A stretch of DNA of 64,000 nucleotides from Rhodococcus jostii NBRC 16295 (GTDB lineage: Bacteria > Actinomycetota > Actinomycetes > Mycobacteriales > Mycobacteriaceae): positions 18,815 to 82,814 of the forward strand of contig NZ_BCWY01000042.1 of the NCBI RefSeq assembly GCF_001894825.1. Direction: 5' to 3'. Shown in pieces: positions 19,787-29,197 of this stretch (position 1 is the stretch's first letter; every line of letters starts with the position of its first letter). The notes under the pieces were generated by a model that was not told the DNA's origin, did not search any database, and worked only from the letters and a program-made list of their open reading frames with translations. A program made the translations under genes and the position numbers.

Positions 19787-21019
19787 ATGGCCGACACACG
19801 ACTTCCTGTGACCGTGCTGTCAGGATTCCTGGGTGCAGGAAAAACCACCCTCCTCAACCAGGTCCTGCGCAACCGTGAAGGCCTGCGGGTGGCCGTCATC
19901 GTCAACGACATGAGCGAGATCAACATCGACAGCGCCGAAGTCGAACGGGAGATCTCACTGAGCCGCTCTCAAGAAAAGCTCGTCGAGATGACCAACGGCT
20001 GTATCTGCTGCACCCTGCGCGAGGACCTTCTCGCCGAAATCGGTGCACTGGCCGCTGACGGACGATTCGACTACCTCCTGATCGAATCGTCCGGCATCTC
20101 CGAGCCGCTGCCGGTCGCTGAGACGTTCACCTTCATCGACGCCGACGGACACGCTCTGGCAGATATCGCCCGGCTGGACACCATGGTGACCGTCGTCGAC
20201 GCCCACAGCTTTCTCCACGATTACCAGACCGGTGGCCGCATCGAGGCCGACGCACCCGACGACGAACGCGACATCTCCGATCTGCTGGTCGATCAGATCG
20301 AGTTCGCCGATGTCATTTTGGTCAGCAAGTCCGACCTTGTCACAGCAGAGCACCTGACCGAACTGACCGCGGTCCTGTACTCGCTCAACCCCGCTGCCCG
20401 CATACAGTCGATGTCCCACGGCCTGATCCCCCTCGAAACCATCATGGACACCGGCCTGTTCTCCTTGGAGAAGGCTGCCCGGGCACCCGGATGGCTCCAA
20501 GAACTCCAGGGAGAACACACCCCCGAGACGGAGGAATACGGCATCAGCTCCGTGGTCTACCGTGAACGCGCCCCCTTCCACCCCGGGCGGCTGCACCAGT
20601 TCCTCACCAGCGAATGGGGTAATGGGCGTCTCCTGAGAGCCAAAGGCTACTTCTGGAACGCGTGCCGATTCACCGAGATCGGCAGCATCTCCCAGGCCGG
20701 CCACCTGATCCGACACGACTACGTCGGACGCTGGTGGAAATTCCTACCCGAGTCCTACTGGCCTGATGACGATTACCGCCGCGCGGGTATACGCGACAAA
20801 TGGGAAGAGCCAGTTGGTGACTGCCGGCAAGAACTGGTCTTCATCGGCCAAGGAATCGACCCCGACGCACTGCGGTACCAGCTCGACGCGTGCCTGCTGA
20901 CCACCGCCGAGATCGAACTCGGCCCCGACACCTGGACAACCTGGCCCGACCCACTCGACAACGGCCACAGCGACCAGGTCTCCAGGACCACCGCATTGCC
21001 AGCCGGGATCGCCGAGTAG
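19787..21019 (+). CDS. Nitrile hydratase activator, CobW/P47K-type GTPase metallochaperone
   Basis: A 410-residue member of the G3E GTPase group. Walker A is GFLGAGKTT, with the metal-binding motif CICC in [12 protein letters not shown] and a switch stretch ESSGISEP. In described Fe-type clusters this gene (nha3, p47K-type) is needed to load iron into the alpha subunit, and its CxCC motif is essential. Position directly after nthAB supports that role. The ATG at 19787 follows GGAAGGATTCAGAACC. Confidence 0.93.
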   Translation: MADTRLPVTVLSGFLGAGKTTLLNQVLRNREGLRVAVIVNDMSEINIDSAEVEREISLSRSQEKLVEMTNGCICCTLREDLLAEIGALAADGRFDYLLIESSGISEPLPVAETFTFIDADGHALADIARLDTMVTVVDAHSFLHDYQTGGRIEADAPDDERDISDLLVDQIEFADVILVSKSDLVTAEHLTELTAVLYSLNPAARIQSMSHGLIPLETIMDTGLFSLEKAARAPGWLQELQGEHTPETEEYGISSVVYRERAPFHPGRLHQFLTSEWGNGRLLRAKGYFWNACRFTEIGSISQAGHLIRHDYVGRWWKFLPESYWPDDDYRRAGIRDKWEEPVGDCRQELVFIGQGIDPDALRYQLDACLLTTAEIELGPDTWTTWPDPLDNGHSDQVSRTTALPAGIAE

Positions 21020-21039
21020 TTGGCCCCGCGTGTGTCACG

Positions 21040-22467
21040 TCACGTGATCGCGGCGCCACGTAATTCGGAGTACGAATTTTCCATAGCCTCCGCCAGCCCG
21101 ACTACATCGGGTAGCGCCTCGGGGTCGGTACAGAGCCCGATGCCGACGATCCCGGCGCAGGAGATCGCGGAGATCCGCAGCGCGTGGTGAGCGGCGGGCT
21201 CCGAGGAGGAGAAGAGGCGCTCGACCCGGCGTCCGGAAACGCTGACGGGCGCGGGCGGGCCGGGGACGTTCGAGATCGAAAGGCTGAACTCGCGCGGGCT
21301 TCCGGCGAGTCGCTTCGCGGCTTCCCCGACCCGCTTCACGCGTCCGAGAGCGTGGAAGAGATCGAAGAGCTCTTCGGCGTCGTCGAGGCGCTTACCCTTG
21401 CTGGTCTCGGCGTTGATCCGGTCGAGTCGGGTGAGCGGATCAGCCTCGGCGAGCGGCAGATCGACGTTCAGGAAGGAATCGCGGTTTCCGAGCGCACCCG
21501 CTTCCTCATCCCGATGGTGAAGACTGACCGGGACCTGAGCACGAAGACGTGGCAGCGCCGCGTCGCCGGTGCCGAGCCAGCTACGCAGGCCGCCGGCGAC
21601 AATCGCGAGGAGCACATCGTTGACAGTGGCGTGGGTGGGGCGTGAGGCGCCGATTGCCTTCAGTTCCGGGAGCGGGACGACGGTAAAGGCGAGCTCGCGG
21701 GCGGCACTGATCGGGCGGTCGAAAGGCGAATGCGAGCTGCGATGGCCGAGCTCGCGGCGCACAGCCGCGGGCATCCGCAGCGCCTCGTCAACCCGCGAAC
21801 GCTGCGGCGAAGCGGCGCGAAGGCCCGGTCGCGGTCCCCGCGGGTTCGGTTCGGGGTGGCGATCCCAGAGCACCTCGTCGAGGAAACGCACGGCGCTGAT
21901 CCCGTCGGCCATCGCGTGATGAATCCGGACCGCGATCGCGTCGCGGCCGTCGCCGAGTGGGCCGATCAGATCGATCGTCCACAGTGGACGATCGTGGTCG
22001 AGGTGCTCGGACATCAGCTTGCTGACGGCCCGCCACAGGTCGGCCCGCGAGGCACACCCGGGCTCTTCCCTGCGTCGGACGTGGTCGCTGATCTCGAACG
22101 CGGTCGCCTCGGTCCAGCACGGCTCAGGTCCCGAGGTGTCGATCCGCTGCGTCGCTCGCGGCTCGATCGGAAGCCGCTCCGCGACCGCAGTCCGCAGGGC
22201 CTCGAGGTCGAGCGGGCCAATGCCCGGCTCGAGTACTACCAGCTTGAGCGTATGGCCGGTGATCACCGCTGATTCGAGCCCCAAGATGTGTGCATCGTCG
22301 GCTGAGAGCCGATCGGGATCCTCTCGGGTCACCTCGACCAGTGTATTCGGGTCGGCGCCTCCTCGAACCAGGAATTCCGGTCTCGTAGCGAGCCAGACTT
22401 GGGGCGTAGTGATCACCTGTGCCACCGAGATCCGCAGCCTGGCGTCCCGGACGGGAATCTCGAGCAT
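21040..22467 (-). CDS. WS/DGAT acyltransferase (second copy)
   Basis: A 475-residue wax ester synthase/acyl-CoA:diacylglycerol acyltransferase family member with the active-site motif HHAMADG and the conserved [13 protein letters not shown] near the N-terminus. Family proteins usually begin close to that LSxxDA motif, so the first 50 or so residues here may be untranslated; a GTG at 22332 is an alternative start. It is convergent with the nitrile activator gene, with only 20 nt between stops. Confidence 0.85.
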   Translation of the reverse strand: MLEIPVRDARLRISVAQVITTPQVWLATRPEFLVRGGADPNTLVEVTREDPDRLSADDAHILGLESAVITGHTLKLVVLEPGIGPLDLEALRTAVAERLPIEPRATQRIDTSGPEPCWTEATAFEISDHVRRREEPGCASRADLWRAVSKLMSEHLDHDRPLWTIDLIGPLGDGRDAIAVRIHHAMADGISAVRFLDEVLWDRHPEPNPRGPRPGLRAASPQRSRVDEALRMPAAVRRELGHRSSHSPFDRPISAARELAFTVVPLPELKAIGASRPTHATVNDVLLAIVAGGLRSWLGTGDAALPRLRAQVPVSLHHRDEEAGALGNRDSFLNVDLPLAEADPLTRLDRINAETSKGKRLDDAEELFDLFHALGRVKRVGEAAKRLAGSPREFSLSISNVPGPPAPVSVSGRRVERLFSSSEPAAHHALRISAISCAGIVGIGLCTDPEALPDVVGLAEAMENSYSELRGAAIT

Positions 22468-22641
22468 CGTCCACTACCCATGTCGGGTGGTCGGAGGGGC
22501 GCAGTGACCTCTCGAGCAGTGCGCTCGCTTCCTTTGATCAGGTGCGGTCGCGCCGAGCCGTCGCCAGGGTGGCAGGATCAACGGTATCGAGATCGGGAAT
22601 TCGATGTGAGTGCCCGGATCGAGGTTGTAGGGAGTATCGGC

Positions 22642-22845
22642 ATGGCGCAGGGCATTGTGAAGTGGTTCAACGGCGAGAAAGGCTTCGGTTTCATCGCACC
22701 CGACGACGGAACTCCGGACGTCTTCGTGCACTACTCGGAAATCTCGGGCAGCGGCTTCAAGTCGCTCGATGAGAACCAGCGCGTCGAGTTCGAGGTGGGC
22801 CAGGGGCAGAAGGGCCCGCAGGCCACGAATGTGCGGGCTGTCTAA
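22642..22845 (+). CDS. cspA: Cold-shock protein (CspA family)
   Basis: A 67-residue single-stranded nucleic-acid-binding protein. It carries RNP1 (KGFGFI) and RNP2 (DVFVHY) motifs inside [20 protein letters not shown], full family length. It acts as an RNA chaperone, at low temperature or constitutively. The frame is open upstream but the family start is at 22642. A clean hairpin terminator follows at 22855. Confidence 0.97.
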   Translation: MAQGIVKWFNGEKGFGFIAPDDGTPDVFVHYSEISGSGFKSLDENQRVEFEVGQGQKGPQATNVRAV

Positions 22846-22854
22846 CTAGTCTGT

Positions 22855-22881
22855 GGGACCGCATCCGGTGGGTGCGGTCCC
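22855..22881 (+). terminator. Hairpin terminator of the cold-shock gene
   Basis: GGGACCGCA and TGCGGTCCC form a perfect 9-bp stem with a 9-nt loop, starting 10 nt after the stop codon of the cold-shock gene. No long U-tract follows. Confidence 0.8.
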
Positions 22882-22939
22882 CGTTCGATCCGTCGTTCGG
22901 TTGTCGTTGCTCGGACACCGGTGTCACCTATCGGCTCCG

Positions 22940-23437
22940 TTAGAAGTCGACTCCGTGGCCCTCGATCCACCGCGCGGGGGTAAACCACGGGGTATCGAGG
23001 TGATATTCCTTGTCGAGGGCATCCAGGATCGCATGCGCATCCGACCCGCGGTAGCTTTCGTACATCCGAACGTTAAGTCCTGAACGCTTTTTCACTGCGT
23101 CGAACAGAATGCCGTGACGGAACATTACAGTCTCGGAAGGGCGCACCTCGATGATGCCGCCGCGGTCGGCCGCATCTCCGTCCGCAACGTCTATGCATAA
23201 CACCATGCGCGGATCGGTCGAGAGCACAACGAGCAGCACATCCAGATCGTGGACGCTCGTCGCCCCGTGCCAGGGCCTTCTACCCTCCCGGCCGCCTTCC
23301 CCCATGCAGTCGAGTGCCCGGCGCCAGGGCCGACCCTCGACAATGTGTAACCGACTACCAGACCTCAGAGGTGGAAGGGGACAGTCCCCCACCGACCCGG
23401 ATCCTGAGACGTGCCTCGCGCCGTGTTCGGTCGTCAT
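22940..23437 (-). CDS. Hypothetical protein
   Basis: Up to 165 residues. The C-terminal 90 (from about VLLVVLSTDPRMVLCIDVAD through EYHLDTPWFTPARWIEGHG) look like a genuine folded protein. The N-terminal part is Arg/Gly-rich and lacks a ribosome binding site, so the start may be the ATG at 23305 or later. No family recognised. Confidence 0.45.
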   Translation of the reverse strand: MTTEHGARHVSGSGSVGDCPLPPLRSGSRLHIVEGRPWRRALDCMGEGGREGRRPWHGATSVHDLDVLLVVLSTDPRMVLCIDVADGDAADRGGIIEVRPSETVMFRHGILFDAVKKRSGLNVRMYESYRGSDAHAILDALDKEYHLDTPWFTPARWIEGHGVDF

Positions 23438-23770
23438 AGTTCTGGCGTGCCCGTAGACATCCCTCCCGAAACATCAGCCTGCCAGTGACCGGTTGGCCGG
23501 CCATGATCACAGACAACCGATTCGACACCAATCCCCATTGTCTGTTGCGGCGGTTTCACGCGCGTGCTGTCCACAACACGGTGCGCCCTCGAGTACCCCT
23601 CCGGACATGTGTGGGAGTCCTCGGCCGTTGGACGGCGGCGACGTTCGCGTCCGCCAAACCTCGCGGCGACACACCCGGGGCGTCACCCGGAACGACGGTG
23701 AGAACTTCACAAATTTCGGGGAACTTCGTCGACACGATCGCGCATCGATGTACGTCGAGCCTTCCGCCGA
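23438..23770. other. Intergenic region, nothing recognised
   Basis: About 330 nt without a supportable gene, hairpin or RNA. Confidence 0.4.
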
Positions 23771-23971
23771 CTACGTGCCGACGTCAATCGAGGGCCCACC
23801 CTCGGGGAGTGCGATCTCGTGGTCGTCGATCACGTGCTTCCACCAAGACTCGAGCGGGCTCGGTTCCGGCCACACGATAGTGTCGTCATCGGGCTGCGGC
23901 GTCCTGTCGCGTGGGTGGCTCGATTCCGTGCTGCTGGTCTCGTGGGGATCAGCATGAATGGAACTCACCGC
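23771..23971 (-). CDS. Small acidic hypothetical protein (66 aa)
   Basis: A small frame directly downstream of the ANTAR gene, starting at GTG 23971 after AGGGG. The C-terminal part (PQPDDDTIVWPEP, ESWWKHVIDDHEIALPEGG) has a protein-like composition with Trp pairs and acidic residues. No family is recognised; it may be co-transcribed with the ANTAR protein. Confidence 0.35.
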   Translation of the reverse strand, partial: AVSSIHADPHETSSTESSHPRDRTPQPDDDTIVWPEPSPLESWWKHVIDDHEIALPEGGPSIDVGT

Positions 23972-23988
23972 CCACGACCCCTGGCGCT

Positions 23989-24318
23989 TCAACTCGCCTG
24001 AGCGTGTCGGCGCGGGGGGAGCTGGATGAGGAGCTGCTCCCACTCGTCGAATCGGACAACGTCGGGACTGCACCGACGGGGTGCGGTGCCGGCGGCGAGG
24101 TCGACCAGGCTCCGGGCTGCGCCGAGGACGGTCAGGTGATGACGTCGAGCGACGTCGAGGAGTTCGTCGAATGCCTGGGCATCACTGCAGCCGCGGGCCG
24201 CGATCAGTATTCCCTTCGCCGTGCCGAGGAGTTCACGACCGTCGGGTCGCCTGCGGGGAATCAGGCGCGTCGGGCCGGGAACCGGAGAGAGGGATAGTTC
24301 GGTGCTGTCCTCGATCAT
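23989..24318 (-). CDS. ANTAR-domain protein
   Basis: A 109-residue protein containing an ANTAR RNA-binding domain (LLGTAKGILIAARGCSDAQA then FDELLDVARRHHLTVLGAAR). The family binds two-hexaloop RNA hairpins and prevents transcription termination. Here the domain stands almost alone, without a GAF or receiver sensor, as in many short actinobacterial ANTAR proteins. ATG start at 24318. The RNA target is unknown. Confidence 0.75.
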   Translation of the reverse strand: MIEDSTELSLSPVPGPTRLIPRRRPDGRELLGTAKGILIAARGCSDAQAFDELLDVARRHHLTVLGAARSLVDLAAGTAPRRCSPDVVRFDEWEQLLIQLPPRRHAQAS

Positions 24319-24585
24319 TCCGCAATACTCCTTCGCTCTCGTGCATCGGCCGCCGACCCGCCGGTGTGCCGACGAACCCGTCCGGACGCGAAATGTGAGT
24401 CACGTCACTGTCGATGCCTGATCAGTTGTAGCCGACGAATCCGCAGCTGTCATCTGTACAACCGTCCAGGTCGGGCGGCCGTGTGCCTCGCAGCACGTGT
24501 CGCCGAATGCCAAATTTGGTACCTGACCACGTACTTTCAAGCCACGATGACACAGTTGTCAGCTCATGCCAGAACAGCGCACACG

Positions 24586-24957
24586 TCATGTCAGCGGACC
24601 CGCGTCCCGCTGACGGCGTTGACGAAACCGCTCGCGCTGCTCATCGAGCAAGATCACACCACGATGCTGGACGTGGTGATGTTCACGGGCAATCAGCAGT
24701 CGCACCGTTGCAGTTCGTCGCTTCAGGTCGGCCGCGCGCCTGGTCGCGTTCTCATCGTTGAGCAGGTAGCCCGCGGCACGGTCGCAGTCGATCAGGATCT
24801 GCTCGTACGCGAGCCGCATCGGCTCCCGTTCGCCGAGCCGAGACACCGCCACGACTTCGACCAGTTGCAGCGGAAACCGCGCCAGTCGGTAGTTCACACG
24901 CAGAAGGGCCAAGGATAGGGAGCCGAGTGTCACGCTCGGAATCGTAAGCACGGCCAA
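24586..24957 (-). CDS. Short protein related to the actinobacterial so-called IF2-family (not IF2)
   Basis: Up to 123 residues; the start is TTG 24957 or GTG 24951. The stretch LALLRVNYRLARFPLQLVE, then MRLAYEQILIDCDRAAGYLL and a basic, coiled tail resemble a mycobacterial/rhodococcal protein type that databases mislabel as IF2-family. Those proteins have a much longer Ala/Glu/Lys coiled coil; this one is short. Function unknown, possibly envelope-associated given the amphipathic N-terminus. Confidence 0.5.
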   Translation of the reverse strand: MAVLTIPSVTLGSLSLALLRVNYRLARFPLQLVEVVAVSRLGEREPMRLAYEQILIDCDRAAGYLLNDENATRRAADLKRRTATVRLLIAREHHHVQHRGVILLDEQRERFRQRRQRDAGPLT

Positions 24958-25462
24958 AGCACTCGCGAATAGGGTCTTAAGTCCCGCTGTTGGTCTTCGC
25001 GCCTTCCGCCGAGCGTTCCTGCCGACTGGGCCATGGTCTCGATCGCCATGTCACGTGACATCGACCTCAACGCCCACCGGCCGCCTCGCCGGGCAGATAC
25101 CGGAGCCAATCCCACTGAGCCCCAGCCCCTCCCGACGCGTAGGAGTCCCCCATTCTGCGCCGAATGGAACATCGCAGCGCAGTGCGGTAACGGTGACGCG
25201 CTCACACGTGACGATACGACGAATGCTCTCAATATCGGTTACCGAGCTGCACACCGAACAGTTTCAGGGCCATCCGAACATGGACGGTTGCCCAGTGGCG
25301 CTCTTCGCAGGAATGCGGTACAACAAGATCCTGCAACTTGATTGTGATCCAAATCACTCCTAATCGTTACCGGAGGAGACAGACAAACCTCACAGGCGGC
25401 CACTGCCAAACGGACCCGATTTGGCCACCGCCTGCATCTATCCCTTGCGAAAGGAGCATGGA
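24958..25462. other. Intergenic region between divergent genes
   Basis: About 500 nt with no supportable gene. It must contain the promoters of the leftward IF2-like gene and the rightward small membrane protein. The part 25330-25400 is less GC-rich than its surroundings. Confidence 0.4.
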
Positions 25463-25666
25463 ATGCATCCCTCGCTACCCATGAAGCAGCGGATACCCGG
25501 CGGTACAGAACGCCTCATACAGCCGGTCATCGGTGCCGGTGCCTCACTATCCGTAGCCATGCCGGCCTGGATAGTCACCAACTCACTGTGCGCCACCGCG
25601 GCGATCGTCGCCGCGACATTTGCCGGCCTCATCACGGCAGCTGTGCTGCTCCGACCTTCTCCATGA
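25463..25666 (+). CDS. Small membrane protein (67 aa)
   Basis: Starts at ATG 25463 behind a strong RBS (AAAGGAG, six bases). It starts MHPSLPMKQRIPGGTERLIQ and continues with one or two hydrophobic helices ending AATFAGLITAAVLLR. No family recognised. The RBS and membrane profile support a real gene. Confidence 0.5.
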   Translation: MHPSLPMKQRIPGGTERLIQPVIGAGASLSVAMPAWIVTNSLCATAAIVAATFAGLITAAVLLRPSP

Positions 25667-25755
25667 CGGACGCTGCACACGCGCACCACGATCGGCACCG
25701 CAGACGTCGACCGCACCCGTCGACATCCCAGGAATCGTAAAGGCACGGTACAAAT

Positions 25756-26022
25756 ATGCCCTGGACTGTTGTGATCATCGCCGTCACGTTGATCGTGGTG
25801 GTCGCCTCTCTCAGCGCAGCGCTCGCCGCGGATGCGCTGTCGCGCCGTCACGGACATGAACCCGAACCGTCGCGTGTCGGTGGGCCGGGCGCTGCCCCCG
25901 CACCGGCCACCCAGATCCGCAATCCCCGCTGGAGCCGGACCGCTGTGCAGGCCTGGACAATCTGTGGCGCCGCCTCGGCAATCGCGATTTCAATCGTCGG
26001 TTTGCTGACGTCCGCTGGTTGA
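25756..26022 (+). CDS. Small two-helix membrane protein (88 aa)
   Basis: An N-terminal TM segment (WTVVIIAVTLIVVVASLSAA) is joined by a Pro/Ala/His-rich, probably disordered linker to a second TM segment (IAISIVGLLTSAG). ATG start at 25756. It follows the 67-residue membrane protein in the same direction after 89 nt. Function unknown. Confidence 0.5.
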   Translation: MPWTVVIIAVTLIVVVASLSAALAADALSRRHGHEPEPSRVGGPGAAPAPATQIRNPRWSRTAVQAWTICGAASAIAISIVGLLTSAG

Positions 26023-26129
26023 AGGCCGGCCTTTCGTCGGCGCCCACACCGGCTACCGTCTGCCGGAGCGCCCCACTGAAGGCGAAGACATACCTGATCC
26101 GCTTGGCTGCAAGCGTTCTCAACTGACCT

Positions 26130-27254
26130 CTACGACGGGGGCGCCGGCCAGGGATGGTCCGGGCTGACGATCCTCACGATCTCAGTGAAGAAGTCCCACA
26201 CGCCCAGCGGGTCGACATTCGAATTGACCATCACCACCACCGTCTTGCTCTCGGGGGGAAGGTAATAGGCATAGGTCTGGTAGCCGGCAATATTTCCGTT
26301 GTGGCCGATCCAGCCGTTCTGGTACTCGACTCCGAGTCCGTACAGCGAACCCGTACCTTCCGACGGCGCCAGCTGAAACTGCTCCCGTTCGCGCTGAGTG
26401 GCCGGCGAGAGCAACGTTCCTTCTGCCAAGTCGCGCGCCCACACACGCAAGTCGTCGAGCGTCGAAATCATGTTTCCCGCGCCGAATCCCCACGACGGGT
26501 TCCAGTCGGTCGCGTCCACCGTCGCGCCGTCTGGTGTTTTCGTGTATCCCTGGGCGTGCGGGGACGGAATGGCTGCACTGGTTGGGACCGAGGTGTGGCC
26601 GAGATTCTCGGGCCGCGTGATGTGCTCGGCGATGTAGGCGTCCAGCTGCTGGCCCGAGGCCTTCTCGACCACGAGGCCCAGGAGCGTGGTGTTGGTGTTG
26701 CAGTAGTCGAACTCGGCGCCCGGCGCGAAAAGAGGTGGATGGCTGAAACTGATCTCGAGCAGTTCCTGGGGCGTCCACTGGCGCTGCGGCTGACTCGGGA
26801 GCGCCGGGATCACCACGTCCGTGAAGTCGGGAAGCCCACTACGCATAGCCGCCAACTGACGGATGGTGATCGTGTCTCCATTGGGGACTCCGGGCACATA
26901 CCTGGCGATCGAATCGTCGAGGCCTACCTTTCCCTGATCGACCAGTTGCAGCACGGCGGTGGTGGTGAAGGTCTTGGTCACGCTGCCGACGCGCATGAAC
27001 AAGTCGGGCGCCATGGGGTCGCCGGTCGCCGTGTCGCGTACCCCGAACGCCTGGACGTAGGGCGCGGCGTCGTCCTGCCAGACACCGACGATTGCCCCGG
27101 GAATCGCGGCTTGCGCCATCGCCTTCGGAATCGTTTCGGTGAGCTGCACATCGGACCCAGCTGGTTGTACTCCCGACTCACCGCATCCCACCAGACCCGT
27201 CATCAAGATCGCCGAGACGGCGACGATTCGCCGCCTGAGAAATGTTTGTGCCAC
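26130..27254 (-). CDS. Serine hydrolase, class C beta-lactamase / DD-peptidase type lipoprotein
   Basis: A 374-residue secreted, lipid-anchored enzyme. The N-terminus has basic residues, a hydrophobic stretch and a lipobox ending LVGC. Active-site motifs are SVTK (SxxK nucleophile), YCN (YxN) and HNG in place of KTG. This family includes D-Ala-D-Ala carboxypeptidases, esterases and beta-lactamase-like enzymes; the HNG motif argues against a classical AmpC. Start GTG 27254 after GGGGAGAGGT; a TTG at 27266 is possible. Divergent from the ABC transporter gene. Confidence 0.85.
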   Translation of the reverse strand: MAQTFLRRRIVAVSAILMTGLVGCGESGVQPAGSDVQLTETIPKAMAQAAIPGAIVGVWQDDAAPYVQAFGVRDTATGDPMAPDLFMRVGSVTKTFTTTAVLQLVDQGKVGLDDSIARYVPGVPNGDTITIRQLAAMRSGLPDFTDVVIPALPSQPQRQWTPQELLEISFSHPPLFAPGAEFDYCNTNTTLLGLVVEKASGQQLDAYIAEHITRPENLGHTSVPTSAAIPSPHAQGYTKTPDGATVDATDWNPSWGFGAGNMISTLDDLRVWARDLAEGTLLSPATQREREQFQLAPSEGTGSLYGLGVEYQNGWIGHNGNIAGYQTYAYYLPPESKTVVVMVNSNVDPLGVWDFFTEIVRIVSPDHPWPAPPS

Positions 27255-27360
27255 ACCTCTCCCCAATCCATGCCTGCAACGTCGATCTGCCCGAAGCTTG
27301 CCTTATCGGCTCCGACTTGGATCGGTTTTCGGGGACCTCGCAATTTGAGGCAAACGCCCC

Positions 27361-29160
27361 ATGCGACCACGGAAGCGGCGGACCGATGATCAGGGCATGA
27401 CAAAACGAATTCAGGAATCACGAAGATCACCGGTCATGACCGAATTGACGTGCGAGCGGGACGATACGCGGACTTCCGATCACGCACCCGGAGCGCAGGG
27501 CGGCGGGCGGGTCGATGCCGTCGACGTGAGCAGGCGTGTCGGGGCGCGGCAGATCCTCCAGGACCTGTCACTGTCGGTCGAACCAGGCGAGTTGGTCGCC
27601 ATTGCCGGCGGCAGTGGAGCAGGAAAGAGCACACTGCTGGAGATCCTCGCGGGATTGCAACCACCGTCTTCCGGGGAGGTTCGGCACGACGGCGTGGTTC
27701 GCGGCGCCCGACTCAGCGCCGATTCCCGTATCGGCTACGTGCCCCAGGACGACATCATCCACCGCGAGATGCCCCTGCGGCGCACGCTGCGCTACGCGGC
27801 GCGGCTACGGCTGCCTGCCGGCACGTCTGCGGCCGAAGCGGACCGGGTAGTCGAGGAGACCATGCAAGACCTCGACCTGGCAGATCAGGCCGAGGTCCCG
27901 GTCCGTGCACTCTCCGGCGGCCAGCGCAAGCGGGCCAGTATCGCCGTGGAGCTACTCACCCGACCACACCTCTTCTTCCTCGACGAACCCACCTCCGGGC
28001 TCGATCCGTCAACCGCAGCCGACGTGATGCGCCTGCTGCGCCGACTCAGCCGACACGGGGTCACAGTCGTCCTCACGACGCACGAGCCGGCCGGGATCGA
28101 CCGGTGTGACCGAGTGGTATTCCTGGCTCGCGACGGCCACCTGGCCTTCACCGGCAGCCCCGCCGAGGCTCGGCGCTACTTCGACGTGGAAGACCTCGCC
28201 GACGTGTACGACCGGCTGGCGCGTGAGCACACTCCTCAGATCTGGGCGCAGCGATTCGCGGCCAGCGGTGGGACGTCGGAAGCCCGGCCTGCCGTGGCTC
28301 CACTGCCCATCCCGGCCACCCGTTCAGCCGTCGAACGCACAGGCATGGTGCGGCAATGGTGGCTACTCACGCGACGCAACATTGACGTTCTCCTCCGCAA
28401 CCGGCTGACCCTGGCGGTCCTGCTCGGCTCACCGGTGCTGGTCACGGCGATGATGGCGACGCTGTTCCAGCGCGGCGCGTTCGATCCGCATAGCGCAGCC
28501 GACCTCGGCCCGGCCCAGATCGTGTTCTGGATCGCATTCGCCGGCTTCTTCTTCGGCCTGACGTACGGCCTTCTCCAGATCGTCGGGGAGATGGCCGTCT
28601 TCCGGCAGGAGCGCCTGGCCGGGCTCAGCGTGGGCGCCTACGTGGCATCCAAGGTGACAGCGCTGCTTCCGGCGCTGGCTGGAGTGAGCGCACTGCTCCT
28701 CGGTGTCCTGCGGGCCCTCGGTCGGCTCCCCGCCGTCGGATGGGACGTATCCGCCTTCCTGTTCGTCACGATTCTGATCGAGGCGACCTCGGCACTGGCC
28801 CTCGGCTTGCTCGCCTCCGCCGCGGTCTCCAACGCCGCACAGGCCGCCCTCGCCCTGCCGATGCTCTGCTTCCCTCAGGTTCTGTTCGGTGGCGCGATAG
28901 TCCCCGTTGACGCTATGGCCGTCCCGGGACGCTTGATGAGCCTCGGACTCTCCAACCGCCACGCCTTCGAAGCACTGGGTCGCGACCTGGATCTCGACCG
29001 GTACAGCACCACGCTGCCGGCCATGTCCGCCTACGGCGACACCTTCCACGGAGGCACCGGCGCCAGCCTCGTCGCGCTCGCCGCGTTCGCAGTTGGCCTC
29101 ACGCTGGCCACGGTGTGGGTACTGGACCGGCGATCCCGGCCCGGCGCATCCCGGCGATGA
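27361..29160 (+). CDS. ABCG-type ABC transporter, fused ATPase and membrane domain
   Basis: A 599-residue half-transporter. The N-terminal ATPase has Walker A (GGSGAGKST), signature LSGGQRKR and Walker B (LFFLDEPTSGLD). The C-terminal ABC2-type membrane domain (from about residue 335) has six hydrophobic segments. This ATPase-then-membrane order is that of the ABCG/White group, and it probably exports lipids or drugs as a dimer. Start choice is uncertain: ATGs at 27361, 27397 and 27436 are in frame and none has a strong RBS. Confidence 0.88.
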   Translation: MRPRKRRTDDQGMTKRIQESRRSPVMTELTCERDDTRTSDHAPGAQGGGRVDAVDVSRRVGARQILQDLSLSVEPGELVAIAGGSGAGKSTLLEILAGLQPPSSGEVRHDGVVRGARLSADSRIGYVPQDDIIHREMPLRRTLRYAARLRLPAGTSAAEADRVVEETMQDLDLADQAEVPVRALSGGQRKRASIAVELLTRPHLFFLDEPTSGLDPSTAADVMRLLRRLSRHGVTVVLTTHEPAGIDRCDRVVFLARDGHLAFTGSPAEARRYFDVEDLADVYDRLAREHTPQIWAQRFAASGGTSEARPAVAPLPIPATRSAVERTGMVRQWWLLTRRNIDVLLRNRLTLAVLLGSPVLVTAMMATLFQRGAFDPHSAADLGPAQIVFWIAFAGFFFGLTYGLLQIVGEMAVFRQERLAGLSVGAYVASKVTALLPALAGVSALLLGVLRALGRLPAVGWDVSAFLFVTILIEATSALALGLLASAAVSNAAQAALALPMLCFPQVLFGGAIVPVDAMAVPGRLMSLGLSNRHAFEALGRDLDLDRYSTTLPAMSAYGDTFHGGTGASLVALAAFAVGLTLATVWVLDRRSRPGASRR

Positions 29161-29197
29161 CGCCCCGCGCAGCCGGTCCCGCCAGATTCCTGATGCT

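Noticed and set aside
22338..22467. N-terminal 44 residues of the second WS/DGAT as a targeting sequence
   Set aside because: No signal peptide features; the family begins near LSADDAH, so this is more likely upstream DNA.
24586..24957. Translation initiation factor IF2
   Set aside because: Only resembles proteins mislabelled IF2-family; there is no GTPase domain.
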